Source: Isoetes engelmannii
Taxonomy: Eukaryota > Streptophyta > Lycopodiopsida > Isoetales > Isoetaceae
Assembly: GCA_011763485.2 (NCBI GenBank)
Contig: JAANSK020056687.1
Coordinates: 1-27,940 of the forward strand
Direction: 5' to 3'
Length of the DNA stretch: 27,940 nucleotides
Positions within the stretch are counted from its first letter, which is position 1. Each line of letters opens with the position of its first letter. Under the pieces are notes generated by a model. It had not been told where the DNA came from, ran no database searches, and saw only the letters and a program-made list of their open reading frames with translations. The position numbers and the translations under genes are program-made. Shown here one piece after another: positions 18,050-27,370 of the stretch.

Positions 18050-18890
18050 ACATGCTGGTGTGCTGGCAGAAGGTGGCTAGTGCATCCAGGTGGCGCTGCA
18101 TGTCCTCCGGGGTGTGTGCCAGGAGGTCAAATTTGTCGGCATAGATCAGCTGCCTGACAATGTGGTGTACCAGTAGGTTGCTCATTCCCCCGTATTGGGC
18201 CATCAACTGCTCCAACTGGTCAATGTAGAGGCCAAACAGTGTAGGCAAGAGGGGGCAACTTTGGTGTACTCCAATACTGCTGTTCATCGGCTGTTCCGAG
18301 GGTGCCAGACATCCGGAGCATGCCTATACAACTTGTAGATCGCACTCTGCAAGTCTAGGGGTGTGCAGAGCTCCTACAGTCTTCTCCACAACTTGTTGCG
18401 AGGCACTGTGTCAAAGGCTTTAGAGAAGTCGACGAAATAGCAGTAAAGGTCCTGCTGACGATTCCTCTATCCTCGATGATGGCTCGCAAGGCGAACAAAT
18501 GATCAATGGTGGAACACCTAAGGCGGAAGCCTGCCTGGGTAAGAGCACGGATCTCTGATTTCTCCGCCCATATGGTTGTGCGTTGCCCAATAATGGTATC
18601 TAGAAGTTTGGCAAAGAGCGAGCTGACCATTATAAAGCAGTAGTTAGATGGACAGTTTGGGTCACCGGCCTTGTATATGGGCATATATGGGCACAACTCT
18701 GCTACAAGTCCACTGTGGCGGGAGTCCTTCCTGTAGTTCCCTATTGAACATTGCTGTTAGCACTGACACCATTGGCGGCTCGACCCATTTGAGGAGTTCC
18801 GCTTGCATGCCATCCAAATCTGCTGCATTCCCGTTGGCGAGACGCTGGAGGCCCATGATCACGTCGTCCGCTGTTATAGTTAGGGGCAAT
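18050..18890 (-). pseudogene. LINE reverse transcriptase domain, catalytic box mutated
   Basis: On the minus strand: LANGNAADLDGMQAELLKW (fingers, near 18840-18790), the IYKAGDPNCPSNYC segment (the YK-GD...NYRPI-like box, near 18670), QAGFRLRCSTIDHLF (QxGFR...T-D, near 18530), HQSCPLLPTLFGLYIDQLE (RQGCPLSP-like, near 18260), and IYADKFDLLA (near 18145-18115). The palm box is YADK instead of YADD, which removes an essential aspartate. Motif A is damaged by a frameshift near 18450. The domain copies element RNA into DNA at the nick; this one cannot. Confidence 0.88.
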
Positions 18891-19449
18891 CCCGTCTGGG
18901 AGCATACTGGGGTCTGTCTGCCTAGAAAATCATACAGCTGTTGCAGGTACTAGATCCACTGCTCTGCAGTGCTATCTCCCTCGAGCTGTTGTGTTGTCCT
19001 GAGCACGTCTCTCCAGAAGCTCCTGGGGTGACGCTCTAGGAGGCAGAACATTTGGTTTTGGCGCTCTGCAAGATACATGGCCTTCTTGCTCTTGAGGAAT
19101 CTGTCAGTGGTACTGAGAGATCAGCCTAGGGACGCTCGATGGAGTCAGTGATGTGGCGGAGCTGGGGCTTCAACTCGCGACACTCGTCATCAAACCAGCG
19201 ATTCCAGGGGAAAATGGAGGTTTTGACTTGCCTGTGCAGGCGTCCTCTCTCGAAGCATGTGTCCGCGGCCAATGTGAGAACCTGAGTCAAGCAGGCGGCC
19301 TGTTGCTGCAATGTGGGAGGCTGCAGTATCTCCGTCAATTCCTGCTCGACCGACCGAGCATAGCTTTCTGATCGGTCATAATTTAGGCGCAGCTGGGGGT
19401 AATTGAGGCGTCGAGCGCACGCTCGTGTGGGCTACCTATAAAGCAACAC

Positions 19450-20168
19450 TTAAGAGAAGGGGCTGGTGGTCGGAATCCACTTCCTCATCTCTGGACGCTG
19501 TACCAACGCCGAGCTGTGAGATGAGGCGTAAGTGTCGCTCCTCCATGAGTACATAGTCGACCACACTGTGACCGCCCCCTTGGTTCTCCTCCCGGCAAGT
19601 GTATTGGTCGGAGGATGGTCACTGCACCAGCCCGTTGTAGATTAGCAGGTCCTCCGACACCCTGGGGAAAGGCACGTCCTCCGACACCCTGGGGAAAGGC
19701 GCCTCTGTCGGGTTTAGCTGCAACGCATCTTCGGCAAGCGGGTCAAACCTTGTCACCTGCTCCGTCCCTGTGCGGGCATTGAAGTCTCCAATCCACATCC
19801 GGATAAGTAGCATAGAAGTTACTCGCGGTATGCAGGAAATAGCAGACCGCTACAAAGAGAGGGGTATCATCACAAGGCTGTATGCGCACCCACAGGTACC
19901 GGTTGTGGCGGTCCATGCTGCACATGGAAATGGATCGCGCCAATGTGGTACGGTAGTAGCATGCAACATTGCCATGTCTCCGCTTCCTTGTACACTCATT
20001 GAAAACAGAGACAGTTGTATATCCCGGTACGGTGGGCAGTCTACGGCCAGAGTGCTCCAATGTCTCCATCAGGAAGATGATGTCCATATCCTGAGCAATA
20101 AAGTTCAAGCTGTCACCTTTTTGTCAGAGAAAGCCCCGGCAGTTCCAGGACACCATCTTGAGGCACAT
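19450..20168 (-). pseudogene. LINE apurinic-type endonuclease domain
   Basis: The motifs in order are: WNCRG (20147-20133); FLMETLEHSGRRLPTVPGY with the catalytic Glu (around 20065); FVAVCYFLHTASNFY (around 19835); IGDFNARTG (around 19790); VDYVLMEERHLRLI (around 19540); and SDHQPL (around 19465). This is the full signature set of an exonuclease-endonuclease-phosphatase fold, which nicks target DNA to prime reverse transcription. It is spread over more than one frame, with a stop right after WNCRGFL, so no intact enzyme is made. A 24-base phrase is duplicated near 19659-19700 (CGACACCCTGGGGAAAGGC twice). Confidence 0.88.
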
Positions 20169-20299
20169 TGTTAAGTTGCCTGGGTTCGGGCAAATGGGCC
20201 TGGAGCAGATTCACTAGTTTCAGTGATCTTTAATGCTCACGGGATCTGCCTTCTAAGTGTGACGTGGGATTTCAGAACAACTGAAGAAAATATTGCAGC

Positions 20300-20700
20300 T
20301 AAGGCACATGAATCACTAACGCTATAGCTGCACAGGCTTCTACTTCTTGCGACTCCAGGGGGATCACTTGCTTTCACTGTGATCAGGAAGGCCATGTTCT
20401 GCAGGATTGCTCGCAGCTGCATGTGGTGCAAGTGCAAATACTGGCACAATCCAAGTTGCATATGTCCGCATCTCTCTGGATCAACTATGGAAGGCCAAAG
20501 GCAACTCCGGGCGTGCTCCCATGCACCCACTCTCCTGGGATCGGGGACCTTTTCAGCCCCGCCAGCAACAATGGCAAGCAACTCCGGTAGAACAACAAGT
20601 CGTCCAATTGTTGGATCAGGTCACTCTCAATGAGCCTCCCTAATGGTCTTCCAATTGGATTTTCGAGGTCCCTGTTTGTGACATTCACCCGATCAATATG
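20300..20700 (+). pseudogene. Retroelement gag end with CCHC zinc knuckle
   Basis: TGCTTTCACTGTGATCAGGA starts a perfect C-x2-C-x4-H-x4-C knuckle (CFHCDQEGHVLQDC, 20369-20410). Such knuckles bind element RNA at the end of Gag. Downstream the sense moves to another frame with a Gln-rich tail (FQPRQQQWQATPVEQQVVQL, about 20550-20610). Upstream capsid is not recognised. Confidence 0.8.
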
Positions 20701-20879
20701 GTCTTAGCCACCACGTCTAAATTTGAAGATTTGAGTTGAGAAACTCAGCAGCGACTCTGATAGTTGAAACAAAGGCTTACTCTCATTGGAATGGCTCCAG
20801 AAGCAGTGTTTACAACAACATGGTCATGCAAGGGCAAAGAAAACGATCGATCTATTTGCCGCAACACAAAACTTTTTAG

Positions 20880-21535
20880 GAAGCGATCACCCATATGCCT
20901 ACCATTTCGGAGATCCCGCTACCCGCCAACCCGGCCTTGCCCCTGGAGGTGCAAGAAGCTCTCACCAGTAAAAAGCTCCATTTACATCTGTCTGTCATCT
21001 TTCAGATCCTAAAACTACCACCACTTTCATCCACCACCATACCCGCTGAACTTCTCCATTCTTTCCAGCACACAAAAATCACTCTCAGTCTTTCCACACT
21101 TCACTCCATTTGCCCCATCTTCCCATCCTCATCACCCCTCCCGACAATACTGGTGGGTGCGGTAGGCACGACAACACCTACCATGGACATTTTTGTTGGC
21201 CCCCACAGGATAAACAAAGTTCATGTTGATGGCGACGGTGCCGTAAATTTGATCACAGATGGCTTGAAGCAATGCTTGGGCCTGCATCAGCTGCATCGGC
21301 CTACCTATGACATTAAAATGGCCAATGGCACGATCTCTAGTCCTCAAGGCATCGTAAAGAATTTGGAGTTCCATATAGGTGCGCTAAAATTTCATGCTGA
21401 CTTTGGAGTGTTGCAACCAGATTAGGATCTGCGCGACTATGAAATGCTGGTTTGGCGTCCCTTTCTCCGCCAGGTGGAAGGGCAGCACAACTGGCGCCAA
21501 GATCTTTTGGAAATCTTTGATGCCCAATACAATAC
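20880..21535 (+). pseudogene. LTR-retroelement retropepsin (protease) remnant
   Basis: From about 21190 the frame reads INKVHVDGDGAVNLITDGL, a retropepsin active-site region of the VDGGAAVNL type found in plant gypsy elements. MANGTISSPQGIVKNLEFHI follows, then (after a TAG at 21423) YEMLVWRPFLRQVEGQHNWR, equal to the conserved D(Y/F)-x-LLGRPWL end. The aspartate is kept but the small residues around it are altered. The frame closes at a TGA near 21539. Protease would cut Gag-Pol; the in-frame stop and the upstream frame change make this a relic. It probably belongs with the knuckle at 20369. Confidence 0.85.
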
Positions 21536-21539
21536 TTGA

Positions 21540-22780
21540 TCTCACGACCCACCGCATCATTTCAGTAGAAAATAAAGAACAACATTTCGCTGATAGTGAC
21601 CCAGAAAATGACACGGCCATGGTTGCCACTTGCTCTACTCAGCCATCAACTGCTACATATCTTTGGGCGAACAATGACCTATAGAATAATAATGCCCTAG
21701 CAGCACTTTTCAGTCTCCCACAGTACAACTCATTTCATGTGATCATCCATTCACTTGTTTCTACTTCTCTATCTATTTTTTTTTGCTGAACTTGCTTCTT
21801 CTGATTCTGTTAAATTATCAATTGCTTCTTCCTCTTCAATTCTCACCACTGATACTCCCTGTGTTCTAGTACCTTCTGTCCCCCCTGATTATTTAGAAGA
21901 TCCTTATGATGATATACCTTTTGACCCTCTTTTTCTTCCACCCGCTTCCGCTATACCTTCCCCCCATATTCCTGTTACTCTGCATGGGCCACTTCCTTCT
22001 GCATTTGCTGTCACGCTCTCTTCATCATATCCCACTCCACTATTAATCCCAATTTCATCATTTGCCTCTTCACATGATACCCCACACGACATCAATTACT
22101 CCACCTCACTTCATTCATCATTGACCGATCTCTTCTGCCTGATTACATGTCCGTTTTTCTCCATACGACACGTTACATGGGATCTTCCATACCACAATTC
22201 TCGTCAAGAACATTCGCACGTTGTTTCTACACGACACGCTCTCACATCCAATTCTTGGCACGATTCTTCGCCAAATATCATGCATGCCACTTTTTCCCGA
22301 TTTTTCGCCCGACATTTCACCCGATCTTACTCTCATACTTCAATTCATGCAGCTTTTCACTCATATTTACCACTCTACGACTTCCACCACGTACAATTAT
22401 CACGATCTTTTGCACGACACGATTCCCCCCTCGATTCATCTTCCACTTCCATCTCAAATGATCCCACCCACCCGCTTTCATGGACAAATTTTTGCACGAT
22501 CACTTACACAACATCATGCACGCCTTTGCTTCCACTCCTTTTCACGTAGTTTTGTACGCCATCTTACAAGATTTTTCTGACTAGTTACCCGCTAGTATCA
22601 CCTCTCTTTTGCTGATGTCACTACCGCCAGCTCATCACCTTTCTTCTCCCATTTATATTCTGTTTCCTGTCACTTCCGCCACATCGGCCGCCCGTCTTCA
22701 CACTTTTCCGCATGTCTCCATCTGTCGTCTGACATCTCATTTTTCGCACGAACGACCGCTCCTGATCAATGCACCCCTTC
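21540..22780. other. C/T-rich stretch with a long accidental-looking frame
   Basis: Strong strand bias: C and T dominate the plus strand from about 21730 to 22910. A 264-codon frame (21755-22549) is open, but it begins with a TTG rather than an ATG. It is mostly Ser/Thr/His/Phe/Pro and has no recognisable domain. The words GCACGAC, ACGACACG and TTTTTCGC recur at irregular spacing between 22160 and 22750. Position suggests it is the U3/leader or promoter-side DNA of the relic at 22919. Confidence 0.5.
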
Positions 22781-22787
22781 GTCCAAC

Positions 22788-22794
22788 TATAAAT
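22788..22794 (+). promoter_or_regulatory. TATA box ahead of the 22919 reading frame
   Basis: TATAAAT followed by a C/T-rich leader of about 100 bases and then an ATG in good plant context. Expected transcription start is near 22820. Arrangement and composition are those of a plant RNA polymerase II promoter. It may equally lie inside an LTR. Confidence 0.55.
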
Positions 22795-22918
22795 TCCGTC
22801 CTTCCTCTTTTATCTTCTTCTTCACTTCGCTCTTGTGCCTTCTTCCTCCCTTGCACTATCCACACTCTGGCTACTTGTTTTTTTACTCCTCTGCCCAATC
22901 CTTTCATCTTTTTTCGCC

Positions 22919-25363
22919 ATGGCCGAATCAAGTGCTCCTCCGGCACCTCTTTTAGTCGATTTTTTTTCACAGTTTGGAACTTCAAACTCTGCAAACTCTA
23001 ACTCCGGAAGAGCACACCCTATCCCAAAAAGTTGGGTTGTTCGAGTTCAACAAATTAAAGTGGCCCCCTTTGCAAGTTGATCAGCTGCAAGAGTTTGCCC
23101 AATCCTACAAGGTTACAGGTGATCTAGTGATTGCCACAATAGGAGGGCAACCTATCATGATCACAGAGGAGCTCCTCAAGAGAGCTTTTATATTCCCGCA
23201 GGGTATCTCTCTCTCTTGATCACTCACAAATACATTCAATAGATATCTCCAAATATCCGGTGAGACAACTCTCCAAAGGAGTCACCATCAGCTACAAAAC
23301 TCTGCCTACCCATATTGCACAATTGGGTCATCTGATCTGGAGAAAAGTAGATGGGTAGGCCATGAAGAACACACAAGTAAGCATACTTATGTATCACACG
23401 ATAGTACTGGCTGTCTACACGATAGTACTGGCTGTCTATAGTGACACGCCCATCAATTGGAGAGAGCTGCTACAATCAAGATAGAACAAGGTGATCGTCA
23501 AACTACGGGATGATTCACCAAAATCTGGATAGTATGCCTGCTACTTCGGTGGGCATATATAGCATCTCATCAACACTATGCTGGGTATTGCCCTGATTTT
23601 TCACGGCCCCAGATAGCACCAATAGAACAACTGCAGGACCAACATTCGGGCTCCAGACAGCCCGCTAAGCCGACAGCACAAAAAGAGCCTCACGTGCAGC
23701 ATGAAGCAGGGCCTCTTATAACAGCTGAGGCCATGACAATTGATCGTGGTAACCTCAGACTCCAGCTGCTCCAAAACACCCGCGCACCTGTGGTGGGAAG
23801 GGGGCGCGAAAAAAAAAGGCCACGCACGCTCAAAATTCAGGAGCCTGCCACAACACCCAGTCAGGAAGATGAGGAGCAGGAAGACGAAGAGGAATAGTAT
23901 CACTTGGTCTCCTTCCCTCATGATAACAAGCCCCAAGAGGAAGAACACATGGGGGAAACTAAGTTTATGGCTGAGGATGAAGGCCACACAAAAGACCAGC
24001 CCCAGAGCCCACAACGTCAAGTACAACAACCGGGTGTTATGTGAATATTGTGGACTCTGAGGGCACGACAAACCCTCTTTCCATTGAGGCAAAAGTGGAA
24101 AAACTGCTTCTTCAAGGGCGGACTTGGATCAGTCAATTGCAAACTCAATCGGAAATCCAACAGGCCCAACAACATGAGAACCTCCTGGATCGAGAAGAGT
24201 TTGAGCTGGCCATAACACAGGCAACAGAGCTCAAGTATGAACTCTGGAGTCTCAAGACTGAGTATGATGCACAACATGCTCGACTCACACAATATGAGGA
24301 TGACCTTACAGCCTATAAAGCCCAAATTTTGGAGCTAAAGGACCAAAAAACAGCTGCAGAAGACAAAGCACTTCAGCTGGAAAAAGCTCAAGAGCTTCTG
24401 CACGCATAGTTATGGAGCAATACGCCAAAGTTGAGGAGATGCAAAAGGCCCTCCAAGAAAATGTACCGATGGATTCTATTTGAAAAGCTGTCCACGATGA
24501 TCTCTTTACCCGCTCCAAGGCCACCATTCGCACGCTACAAGCAGATTTGGCAAAGGAGCAACAAATGGTCAAGGAACTAGACGAAATCAACAACGTGCAT
24601 ATGCAGAGGTGCCAAAATATTACTGAGTTCATTGTTGCCCTGCCCAAACTTCTTCCTCCTGCCGCGGGTTTCAAAATGCATGCTGCCTTACGATAATCCG
24701 GATTCTGGCTTAAGTGGTTGCAGGCCGGTGGTGTATGGGAGCAACCATTAAGAATAGATATACTCTCACAACATTGGTCAGATCTCTCTATTGAACACAA
24801 GGCTCTTTTTTGTACATTAGTTTATTTTCAACTAATTCTTTTGGAATATCCAAACATTAAATATACGTTCACGGTCCAACCGATGGCATATGTCTATTAT
24901 GACAGCCTTTCTCAGCACGAGTTTTGTCAAAATCACTCGGCTGCGTATGATATTTGGAAGAGTGCCTATGAGAAGGATGTACTCAAGAGCTTCTCTTTTC
25001 TGATGGAAATCCTCTTCTGCTGACACCATACAAGGATACACTCTTTCAAACAGCCCAGAACGCTCTCGTGGGCCTTCTCATGGAGTGACTAACAACATCT
25101 ATTACCAGGAATGCATTGTGTATTAACCGCAGAAAATTGAACATGGCCCAGTTCTGCATACAATATCATATGGCATATCTTCACTTGTAGGAATTGAGCC
25201 AAAATCCGCTGACCTCCGAACCACACTGGGCACGATGGCCGTAACATCTTTGGTCAAAGCATTTGGCGCTGCCCATTTCTTGAAGCTCCGGAGACGTTTG
25301 ACAAGCCCAAAACCATGGATGTTTGTGGTTGGAATTTCGCAAGACAATATAAAGGGAGCATAG
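22919..25363 (+). pseudogene. Long frameshifted coding relic of unknown function
   Basis: Starts GCCATGGCC, an optimal plant start. The coding sense can be followed through changes of frame. First is a Ser/Asn-rich N-terminus. Next come QSYKVTGDLVIATIGGQPIM and ITEELLKRAFIFPQG (to 23219), then GVTISYKTLPTHIAQLGHLI and SILMYHTIVLAVY...PINWREL and YACYFGGHI (23274-23560). After that are a Lys/Arg/Glu-rich stretch (about 23790-23900), a coiled coil (ELKYELWSLKTEYDAQHARL, 24100-24400) continuing to about 24580, and a region near 24718-25023. The tail ends RRRLTSPKPWMFVVGI before a TAG at 25361. I count roughly six frame changes and seven stops, giving an ancestor near 780-800 residues. Gag-like protein or plant-specific gene family; I cannot name it. 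Confidence 0.65.
23399..23440 (+). repeat. Exact 21-bp tandem duplication inside the relic
   Basis: CACGATAGTACTGGCTGTCTA occurs twice in a row. It adds exactly seven codons (TIVLAVY doubled) and so keeps the frame. It is most likely replication slippage after or during decay. Confidence 0.9.
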
Positions 25364-26440
25364 ATTAGGGTACTAATCCGGCACATATTAGGGCGTTCTA
25401 GTTTTGTATGTTCTCATCAGAATGAAAGAAGACAGCATCAATAGCAGATGAAGGAATCGTAAGTGTTTTGAGTGAAGGAATCAGATTCAATTCTGCATTC
25501 TAGATACGCCTGGCCTGCTGCTGCCGTAAAATTCACAACAGAGCTTCTGGTGGGCACAAAGATCAAACACATAGTTTTGGAAATGGCTATGGAAGATACA
25601 CAAATAAGATCAAAGGCCAACCGGGCTACCAAGATCAGAAGCGCAACCAAACTAGAGACATGGAGGACGCTTTTTTAGAACCTTCGAGAGAACTCATGTA
25701 GAAGCTAATGGCAGGTTTGATCCTATAAACTTCACTAAACTTAAGCCATACTGTGCTCAAATTGAAGCTAGGATCTTGCCGATTTCATTTCCACTTGCCA
25801 TTACCTCGTCACCTCGCAGCTGAACACCCCAAAGCTTGCTCGAACCTAGCTATGGCAGACCAAGGAGGGGATTCCGGTAGGGTGCACAAGCAGTTACGAG
25901 ATGTACTGGGTAAGAGAAAAGGCAATTGCGGATGGGTAGAGGCACTCCCCAATAGAGCATCAGATGCAGATGAGATGTTATAAACAAGAAAAGACCACGC
26001 GGCAACAGACGGAGATGTAATGAACATAACATCCCTCCTTACAGATTGGGCCACATGATGTTACTGGACATAACATATTGAATTCGATGGCTGAGATTAA
26101 AGCCTATAGCAAACGGGGCCAAGGACGTTAGGGTGAGGCAATCTTGCGGTGGCAAATTTCTTGGCGGAATCGCCTCATCCACATTTTACCTGGTGTATGG
26201 ATTAAGTCTAGCGGTTGCCCTGCATCAACAAATACATGATGACACCTTGCAGCTAATCCAGTGCACCTACATTTGTAGGTTAACTGATGGGCAATCAGGC
26301 AGATACCAAGTGCATAATAACAATCATTAAGTGCATTAGAAACCCATGCTTGACAGAAAAAAAGTACGTGTACGAATGATAATATTCGAGGTCACATATT
26401 ACTAGTATTGTTGGACCTTGTAGTGGACAAGTTACAAAAG
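25364..26440. other. No gene recognised
   Basis: Short open stretches exist (25472-25678 and 25753-25983) without motifs I recognise. Compared with the relic to the left I see no continuing coding sense. It could hold the 3' part of the same element. Confidence 0.4.
26309..26352. repeat. Dispersed repeat, copy a
   Basis: GTGCATAATAACAATCATTA followed by AGTGCATTAGAAAC is repeated at 27031-27080. The short inverted pair (TGCATAAT / TGCATTA) gives each copy a partly self-complementary form. Confidence 0.7.
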
Positions 26441-26447
26441 CCATTGC

Positions 26448-26512
26448 CAATTGCTTCACTGGAAACCATAGCCAATTGCTTCGCCGGAAACCATAGCCAA
26501 TTGCTTTGTTGG
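26448..26512. repeat. 25-bp tandem repeat, 2.6 copies
   Basis: Units CAATTGCTTC...CATAGC start at 26448, 26473 and 26498 (partial). The first two differ only at ACT versus GCC. Confidence 0.9.
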
Positions 26513-27030
26513 CACGACGAATTTGTATGCTATTTTGTTCTACTATTTTTTTCTTCACACTGATGCAGGAGTCGTTCGTGGAATATTCTGACGAACCTTG
26601 CCTATCGGGATTATACATGTTATTACATATTATGGACATCCTAGAGACGTGCTACTGCCATTATTTGGTGCTCTCAAATAATGGAATGTAGTTACTTGGC
26701 ACTGAGTTTTACGATACAATGAGTATCAAGAATGAGATAGGGAGATGAAGAATAGAATAACAGAACTAGGGCAAGGAGCCCAACAAAACAAAAGATCAAG
26801 TGGTACTACGCTAAGGTCTATATGTAACCAATCATTGTATTGGAAGGCCAAATGAAGCAAAATTATACATTTGCCTCCACGGTAAACTGCCCACTGTGTT
26901 TGCTTCTCTCATCTTGCATGGTTCTTCTCTGTTCTTAGGTAGATGAGAAGAAGAGAGGACTTCATGTCTGAGAACGTGGTGACTACATTAGAGGAAGAAG
27001 AGGTGCCTCTATGAGTCATGGCTGTTACCT

Positions 27031-27080
27031 AATGCATAATAATCATTCAATGCATTAGAAATTCATGTATGGGACATAGG
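27031..27080. repeat. Dispersed repeat, copy b
   Basis: AATGCATAATAATCATTCAA then TGCATTAGAAATTCATG matches copy a at 26309. The two lie about 720 bp apart in direct orientation, so they could be ends of a small insertion or a plain duplication. Confidence 0.7.
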
Positions 27081-27167
27081 TTGCCACGTTAGGGTCATGA
27101 TGTAGAGATTGGATTCGCTAAATCTCACGAACAGCTGAAACGCGGACAGCATACAGATGAATAGTGG

Positions 27168-27229
27168 TGACGTGGTTTTTTTCCCCTCTTCAAAGAGCCC
27201 GCCGTAGTTTGTTTTCATTTTAGTTCGTG
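27168..27229 (+). promoter_or_regulatory. 5' flank and leader of the Ca2+-ATPase exon
   Basis: TGACGTGG (27168-27175) is an ACGT-core element of the type bound by plant bZIP factors. A T/C-rich leader follows. No clear TATA box lies at a fitting distance, so the transcription start is not placed. Confidence 0.35.
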
Positions 27230-27370
27230 ATGACTTTCTTCCGGCGATCTCCGGTCGGCCATTACTCCAAACATGGGGAGGAGGACCAGAGCGACGATCA
27301 GACTTCCGACGAGGATGTCTTTTCTATCCCTCATAAGAAGCCCCCGATCGAGAGACTTAAGAAATGGCGG
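27230..27370 (+). CDS. Exon 1 of a plasma-membrane-type autoinhibited Ca2+-ATPase (P2B, ACA8/ACA10-like)
   Basis: Forty-seven codons from the ATG at 27230 to a phase-0 splice donor, AAATGGCGG followed by GTTAGT. An acidic Asp/Glu/Gln stretch (residues 17-29) is followed by VFSIPHKKPPIERLKKWR. That end matches the N-terminal signature of plant ACA8-10 pumps (F-x-IP-x-K-x-x-x-ERL-x-x-WR), where the calmodulin-binding autoinhibitory helix begins. In the family the next residues are an (R)QAALVLNASRRFRYTL-type segment, which would lie on exon 2 beyond the window. The pump exports Ca2+ using ATP and is released from self-inhibition by calmodulin. An upstream in-frame GTG at 27227 is not used as the start because the ATG follows directly. 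This is the only likely functional gene here. Isoform and species cannot be fixed from 47 residues. Confidence 0.8.

Larger units (their letters stand above)
17297..20168 (-). mobile_element. LINE (non-LTR retrotransposon), 5' and 3' ends uncertain
   Basis: A broken pol frame runs from the ATG near 20168 down to about 17300. Order on the minus strand: an apurinic-type endonuclease (20168-19450), a linker, reverse transcriptase (about 18890-18050), and a C-terminal region (about 17830-17400) with LERVQKAFLARALMVKPAVP. The Cys/His end seen in copy 2 is missing, so the element is either 3'-truncated at the GATA tract or ends there. I place it among non-LTR elements with an AP endonuclease and do not assign a clade. 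At least four frameshifts and several stops make it inactive. Confidence 0.88.

Noticed and set aside
21755-22549. 264-codon frame as a protein gene
   Set aside because: No ATG start, extreme C/T composition that suppresses stops, no recognisable domain. Kept only as an observation.
23601-24092. 163-codon minus frame rich in Leu/Phe that resembles a membrane protein
   Set aside because: It is antisense to the low-complexity part of the 22919 relic; hydrophobicity arises from complementing Lys/Glu-rich codons.
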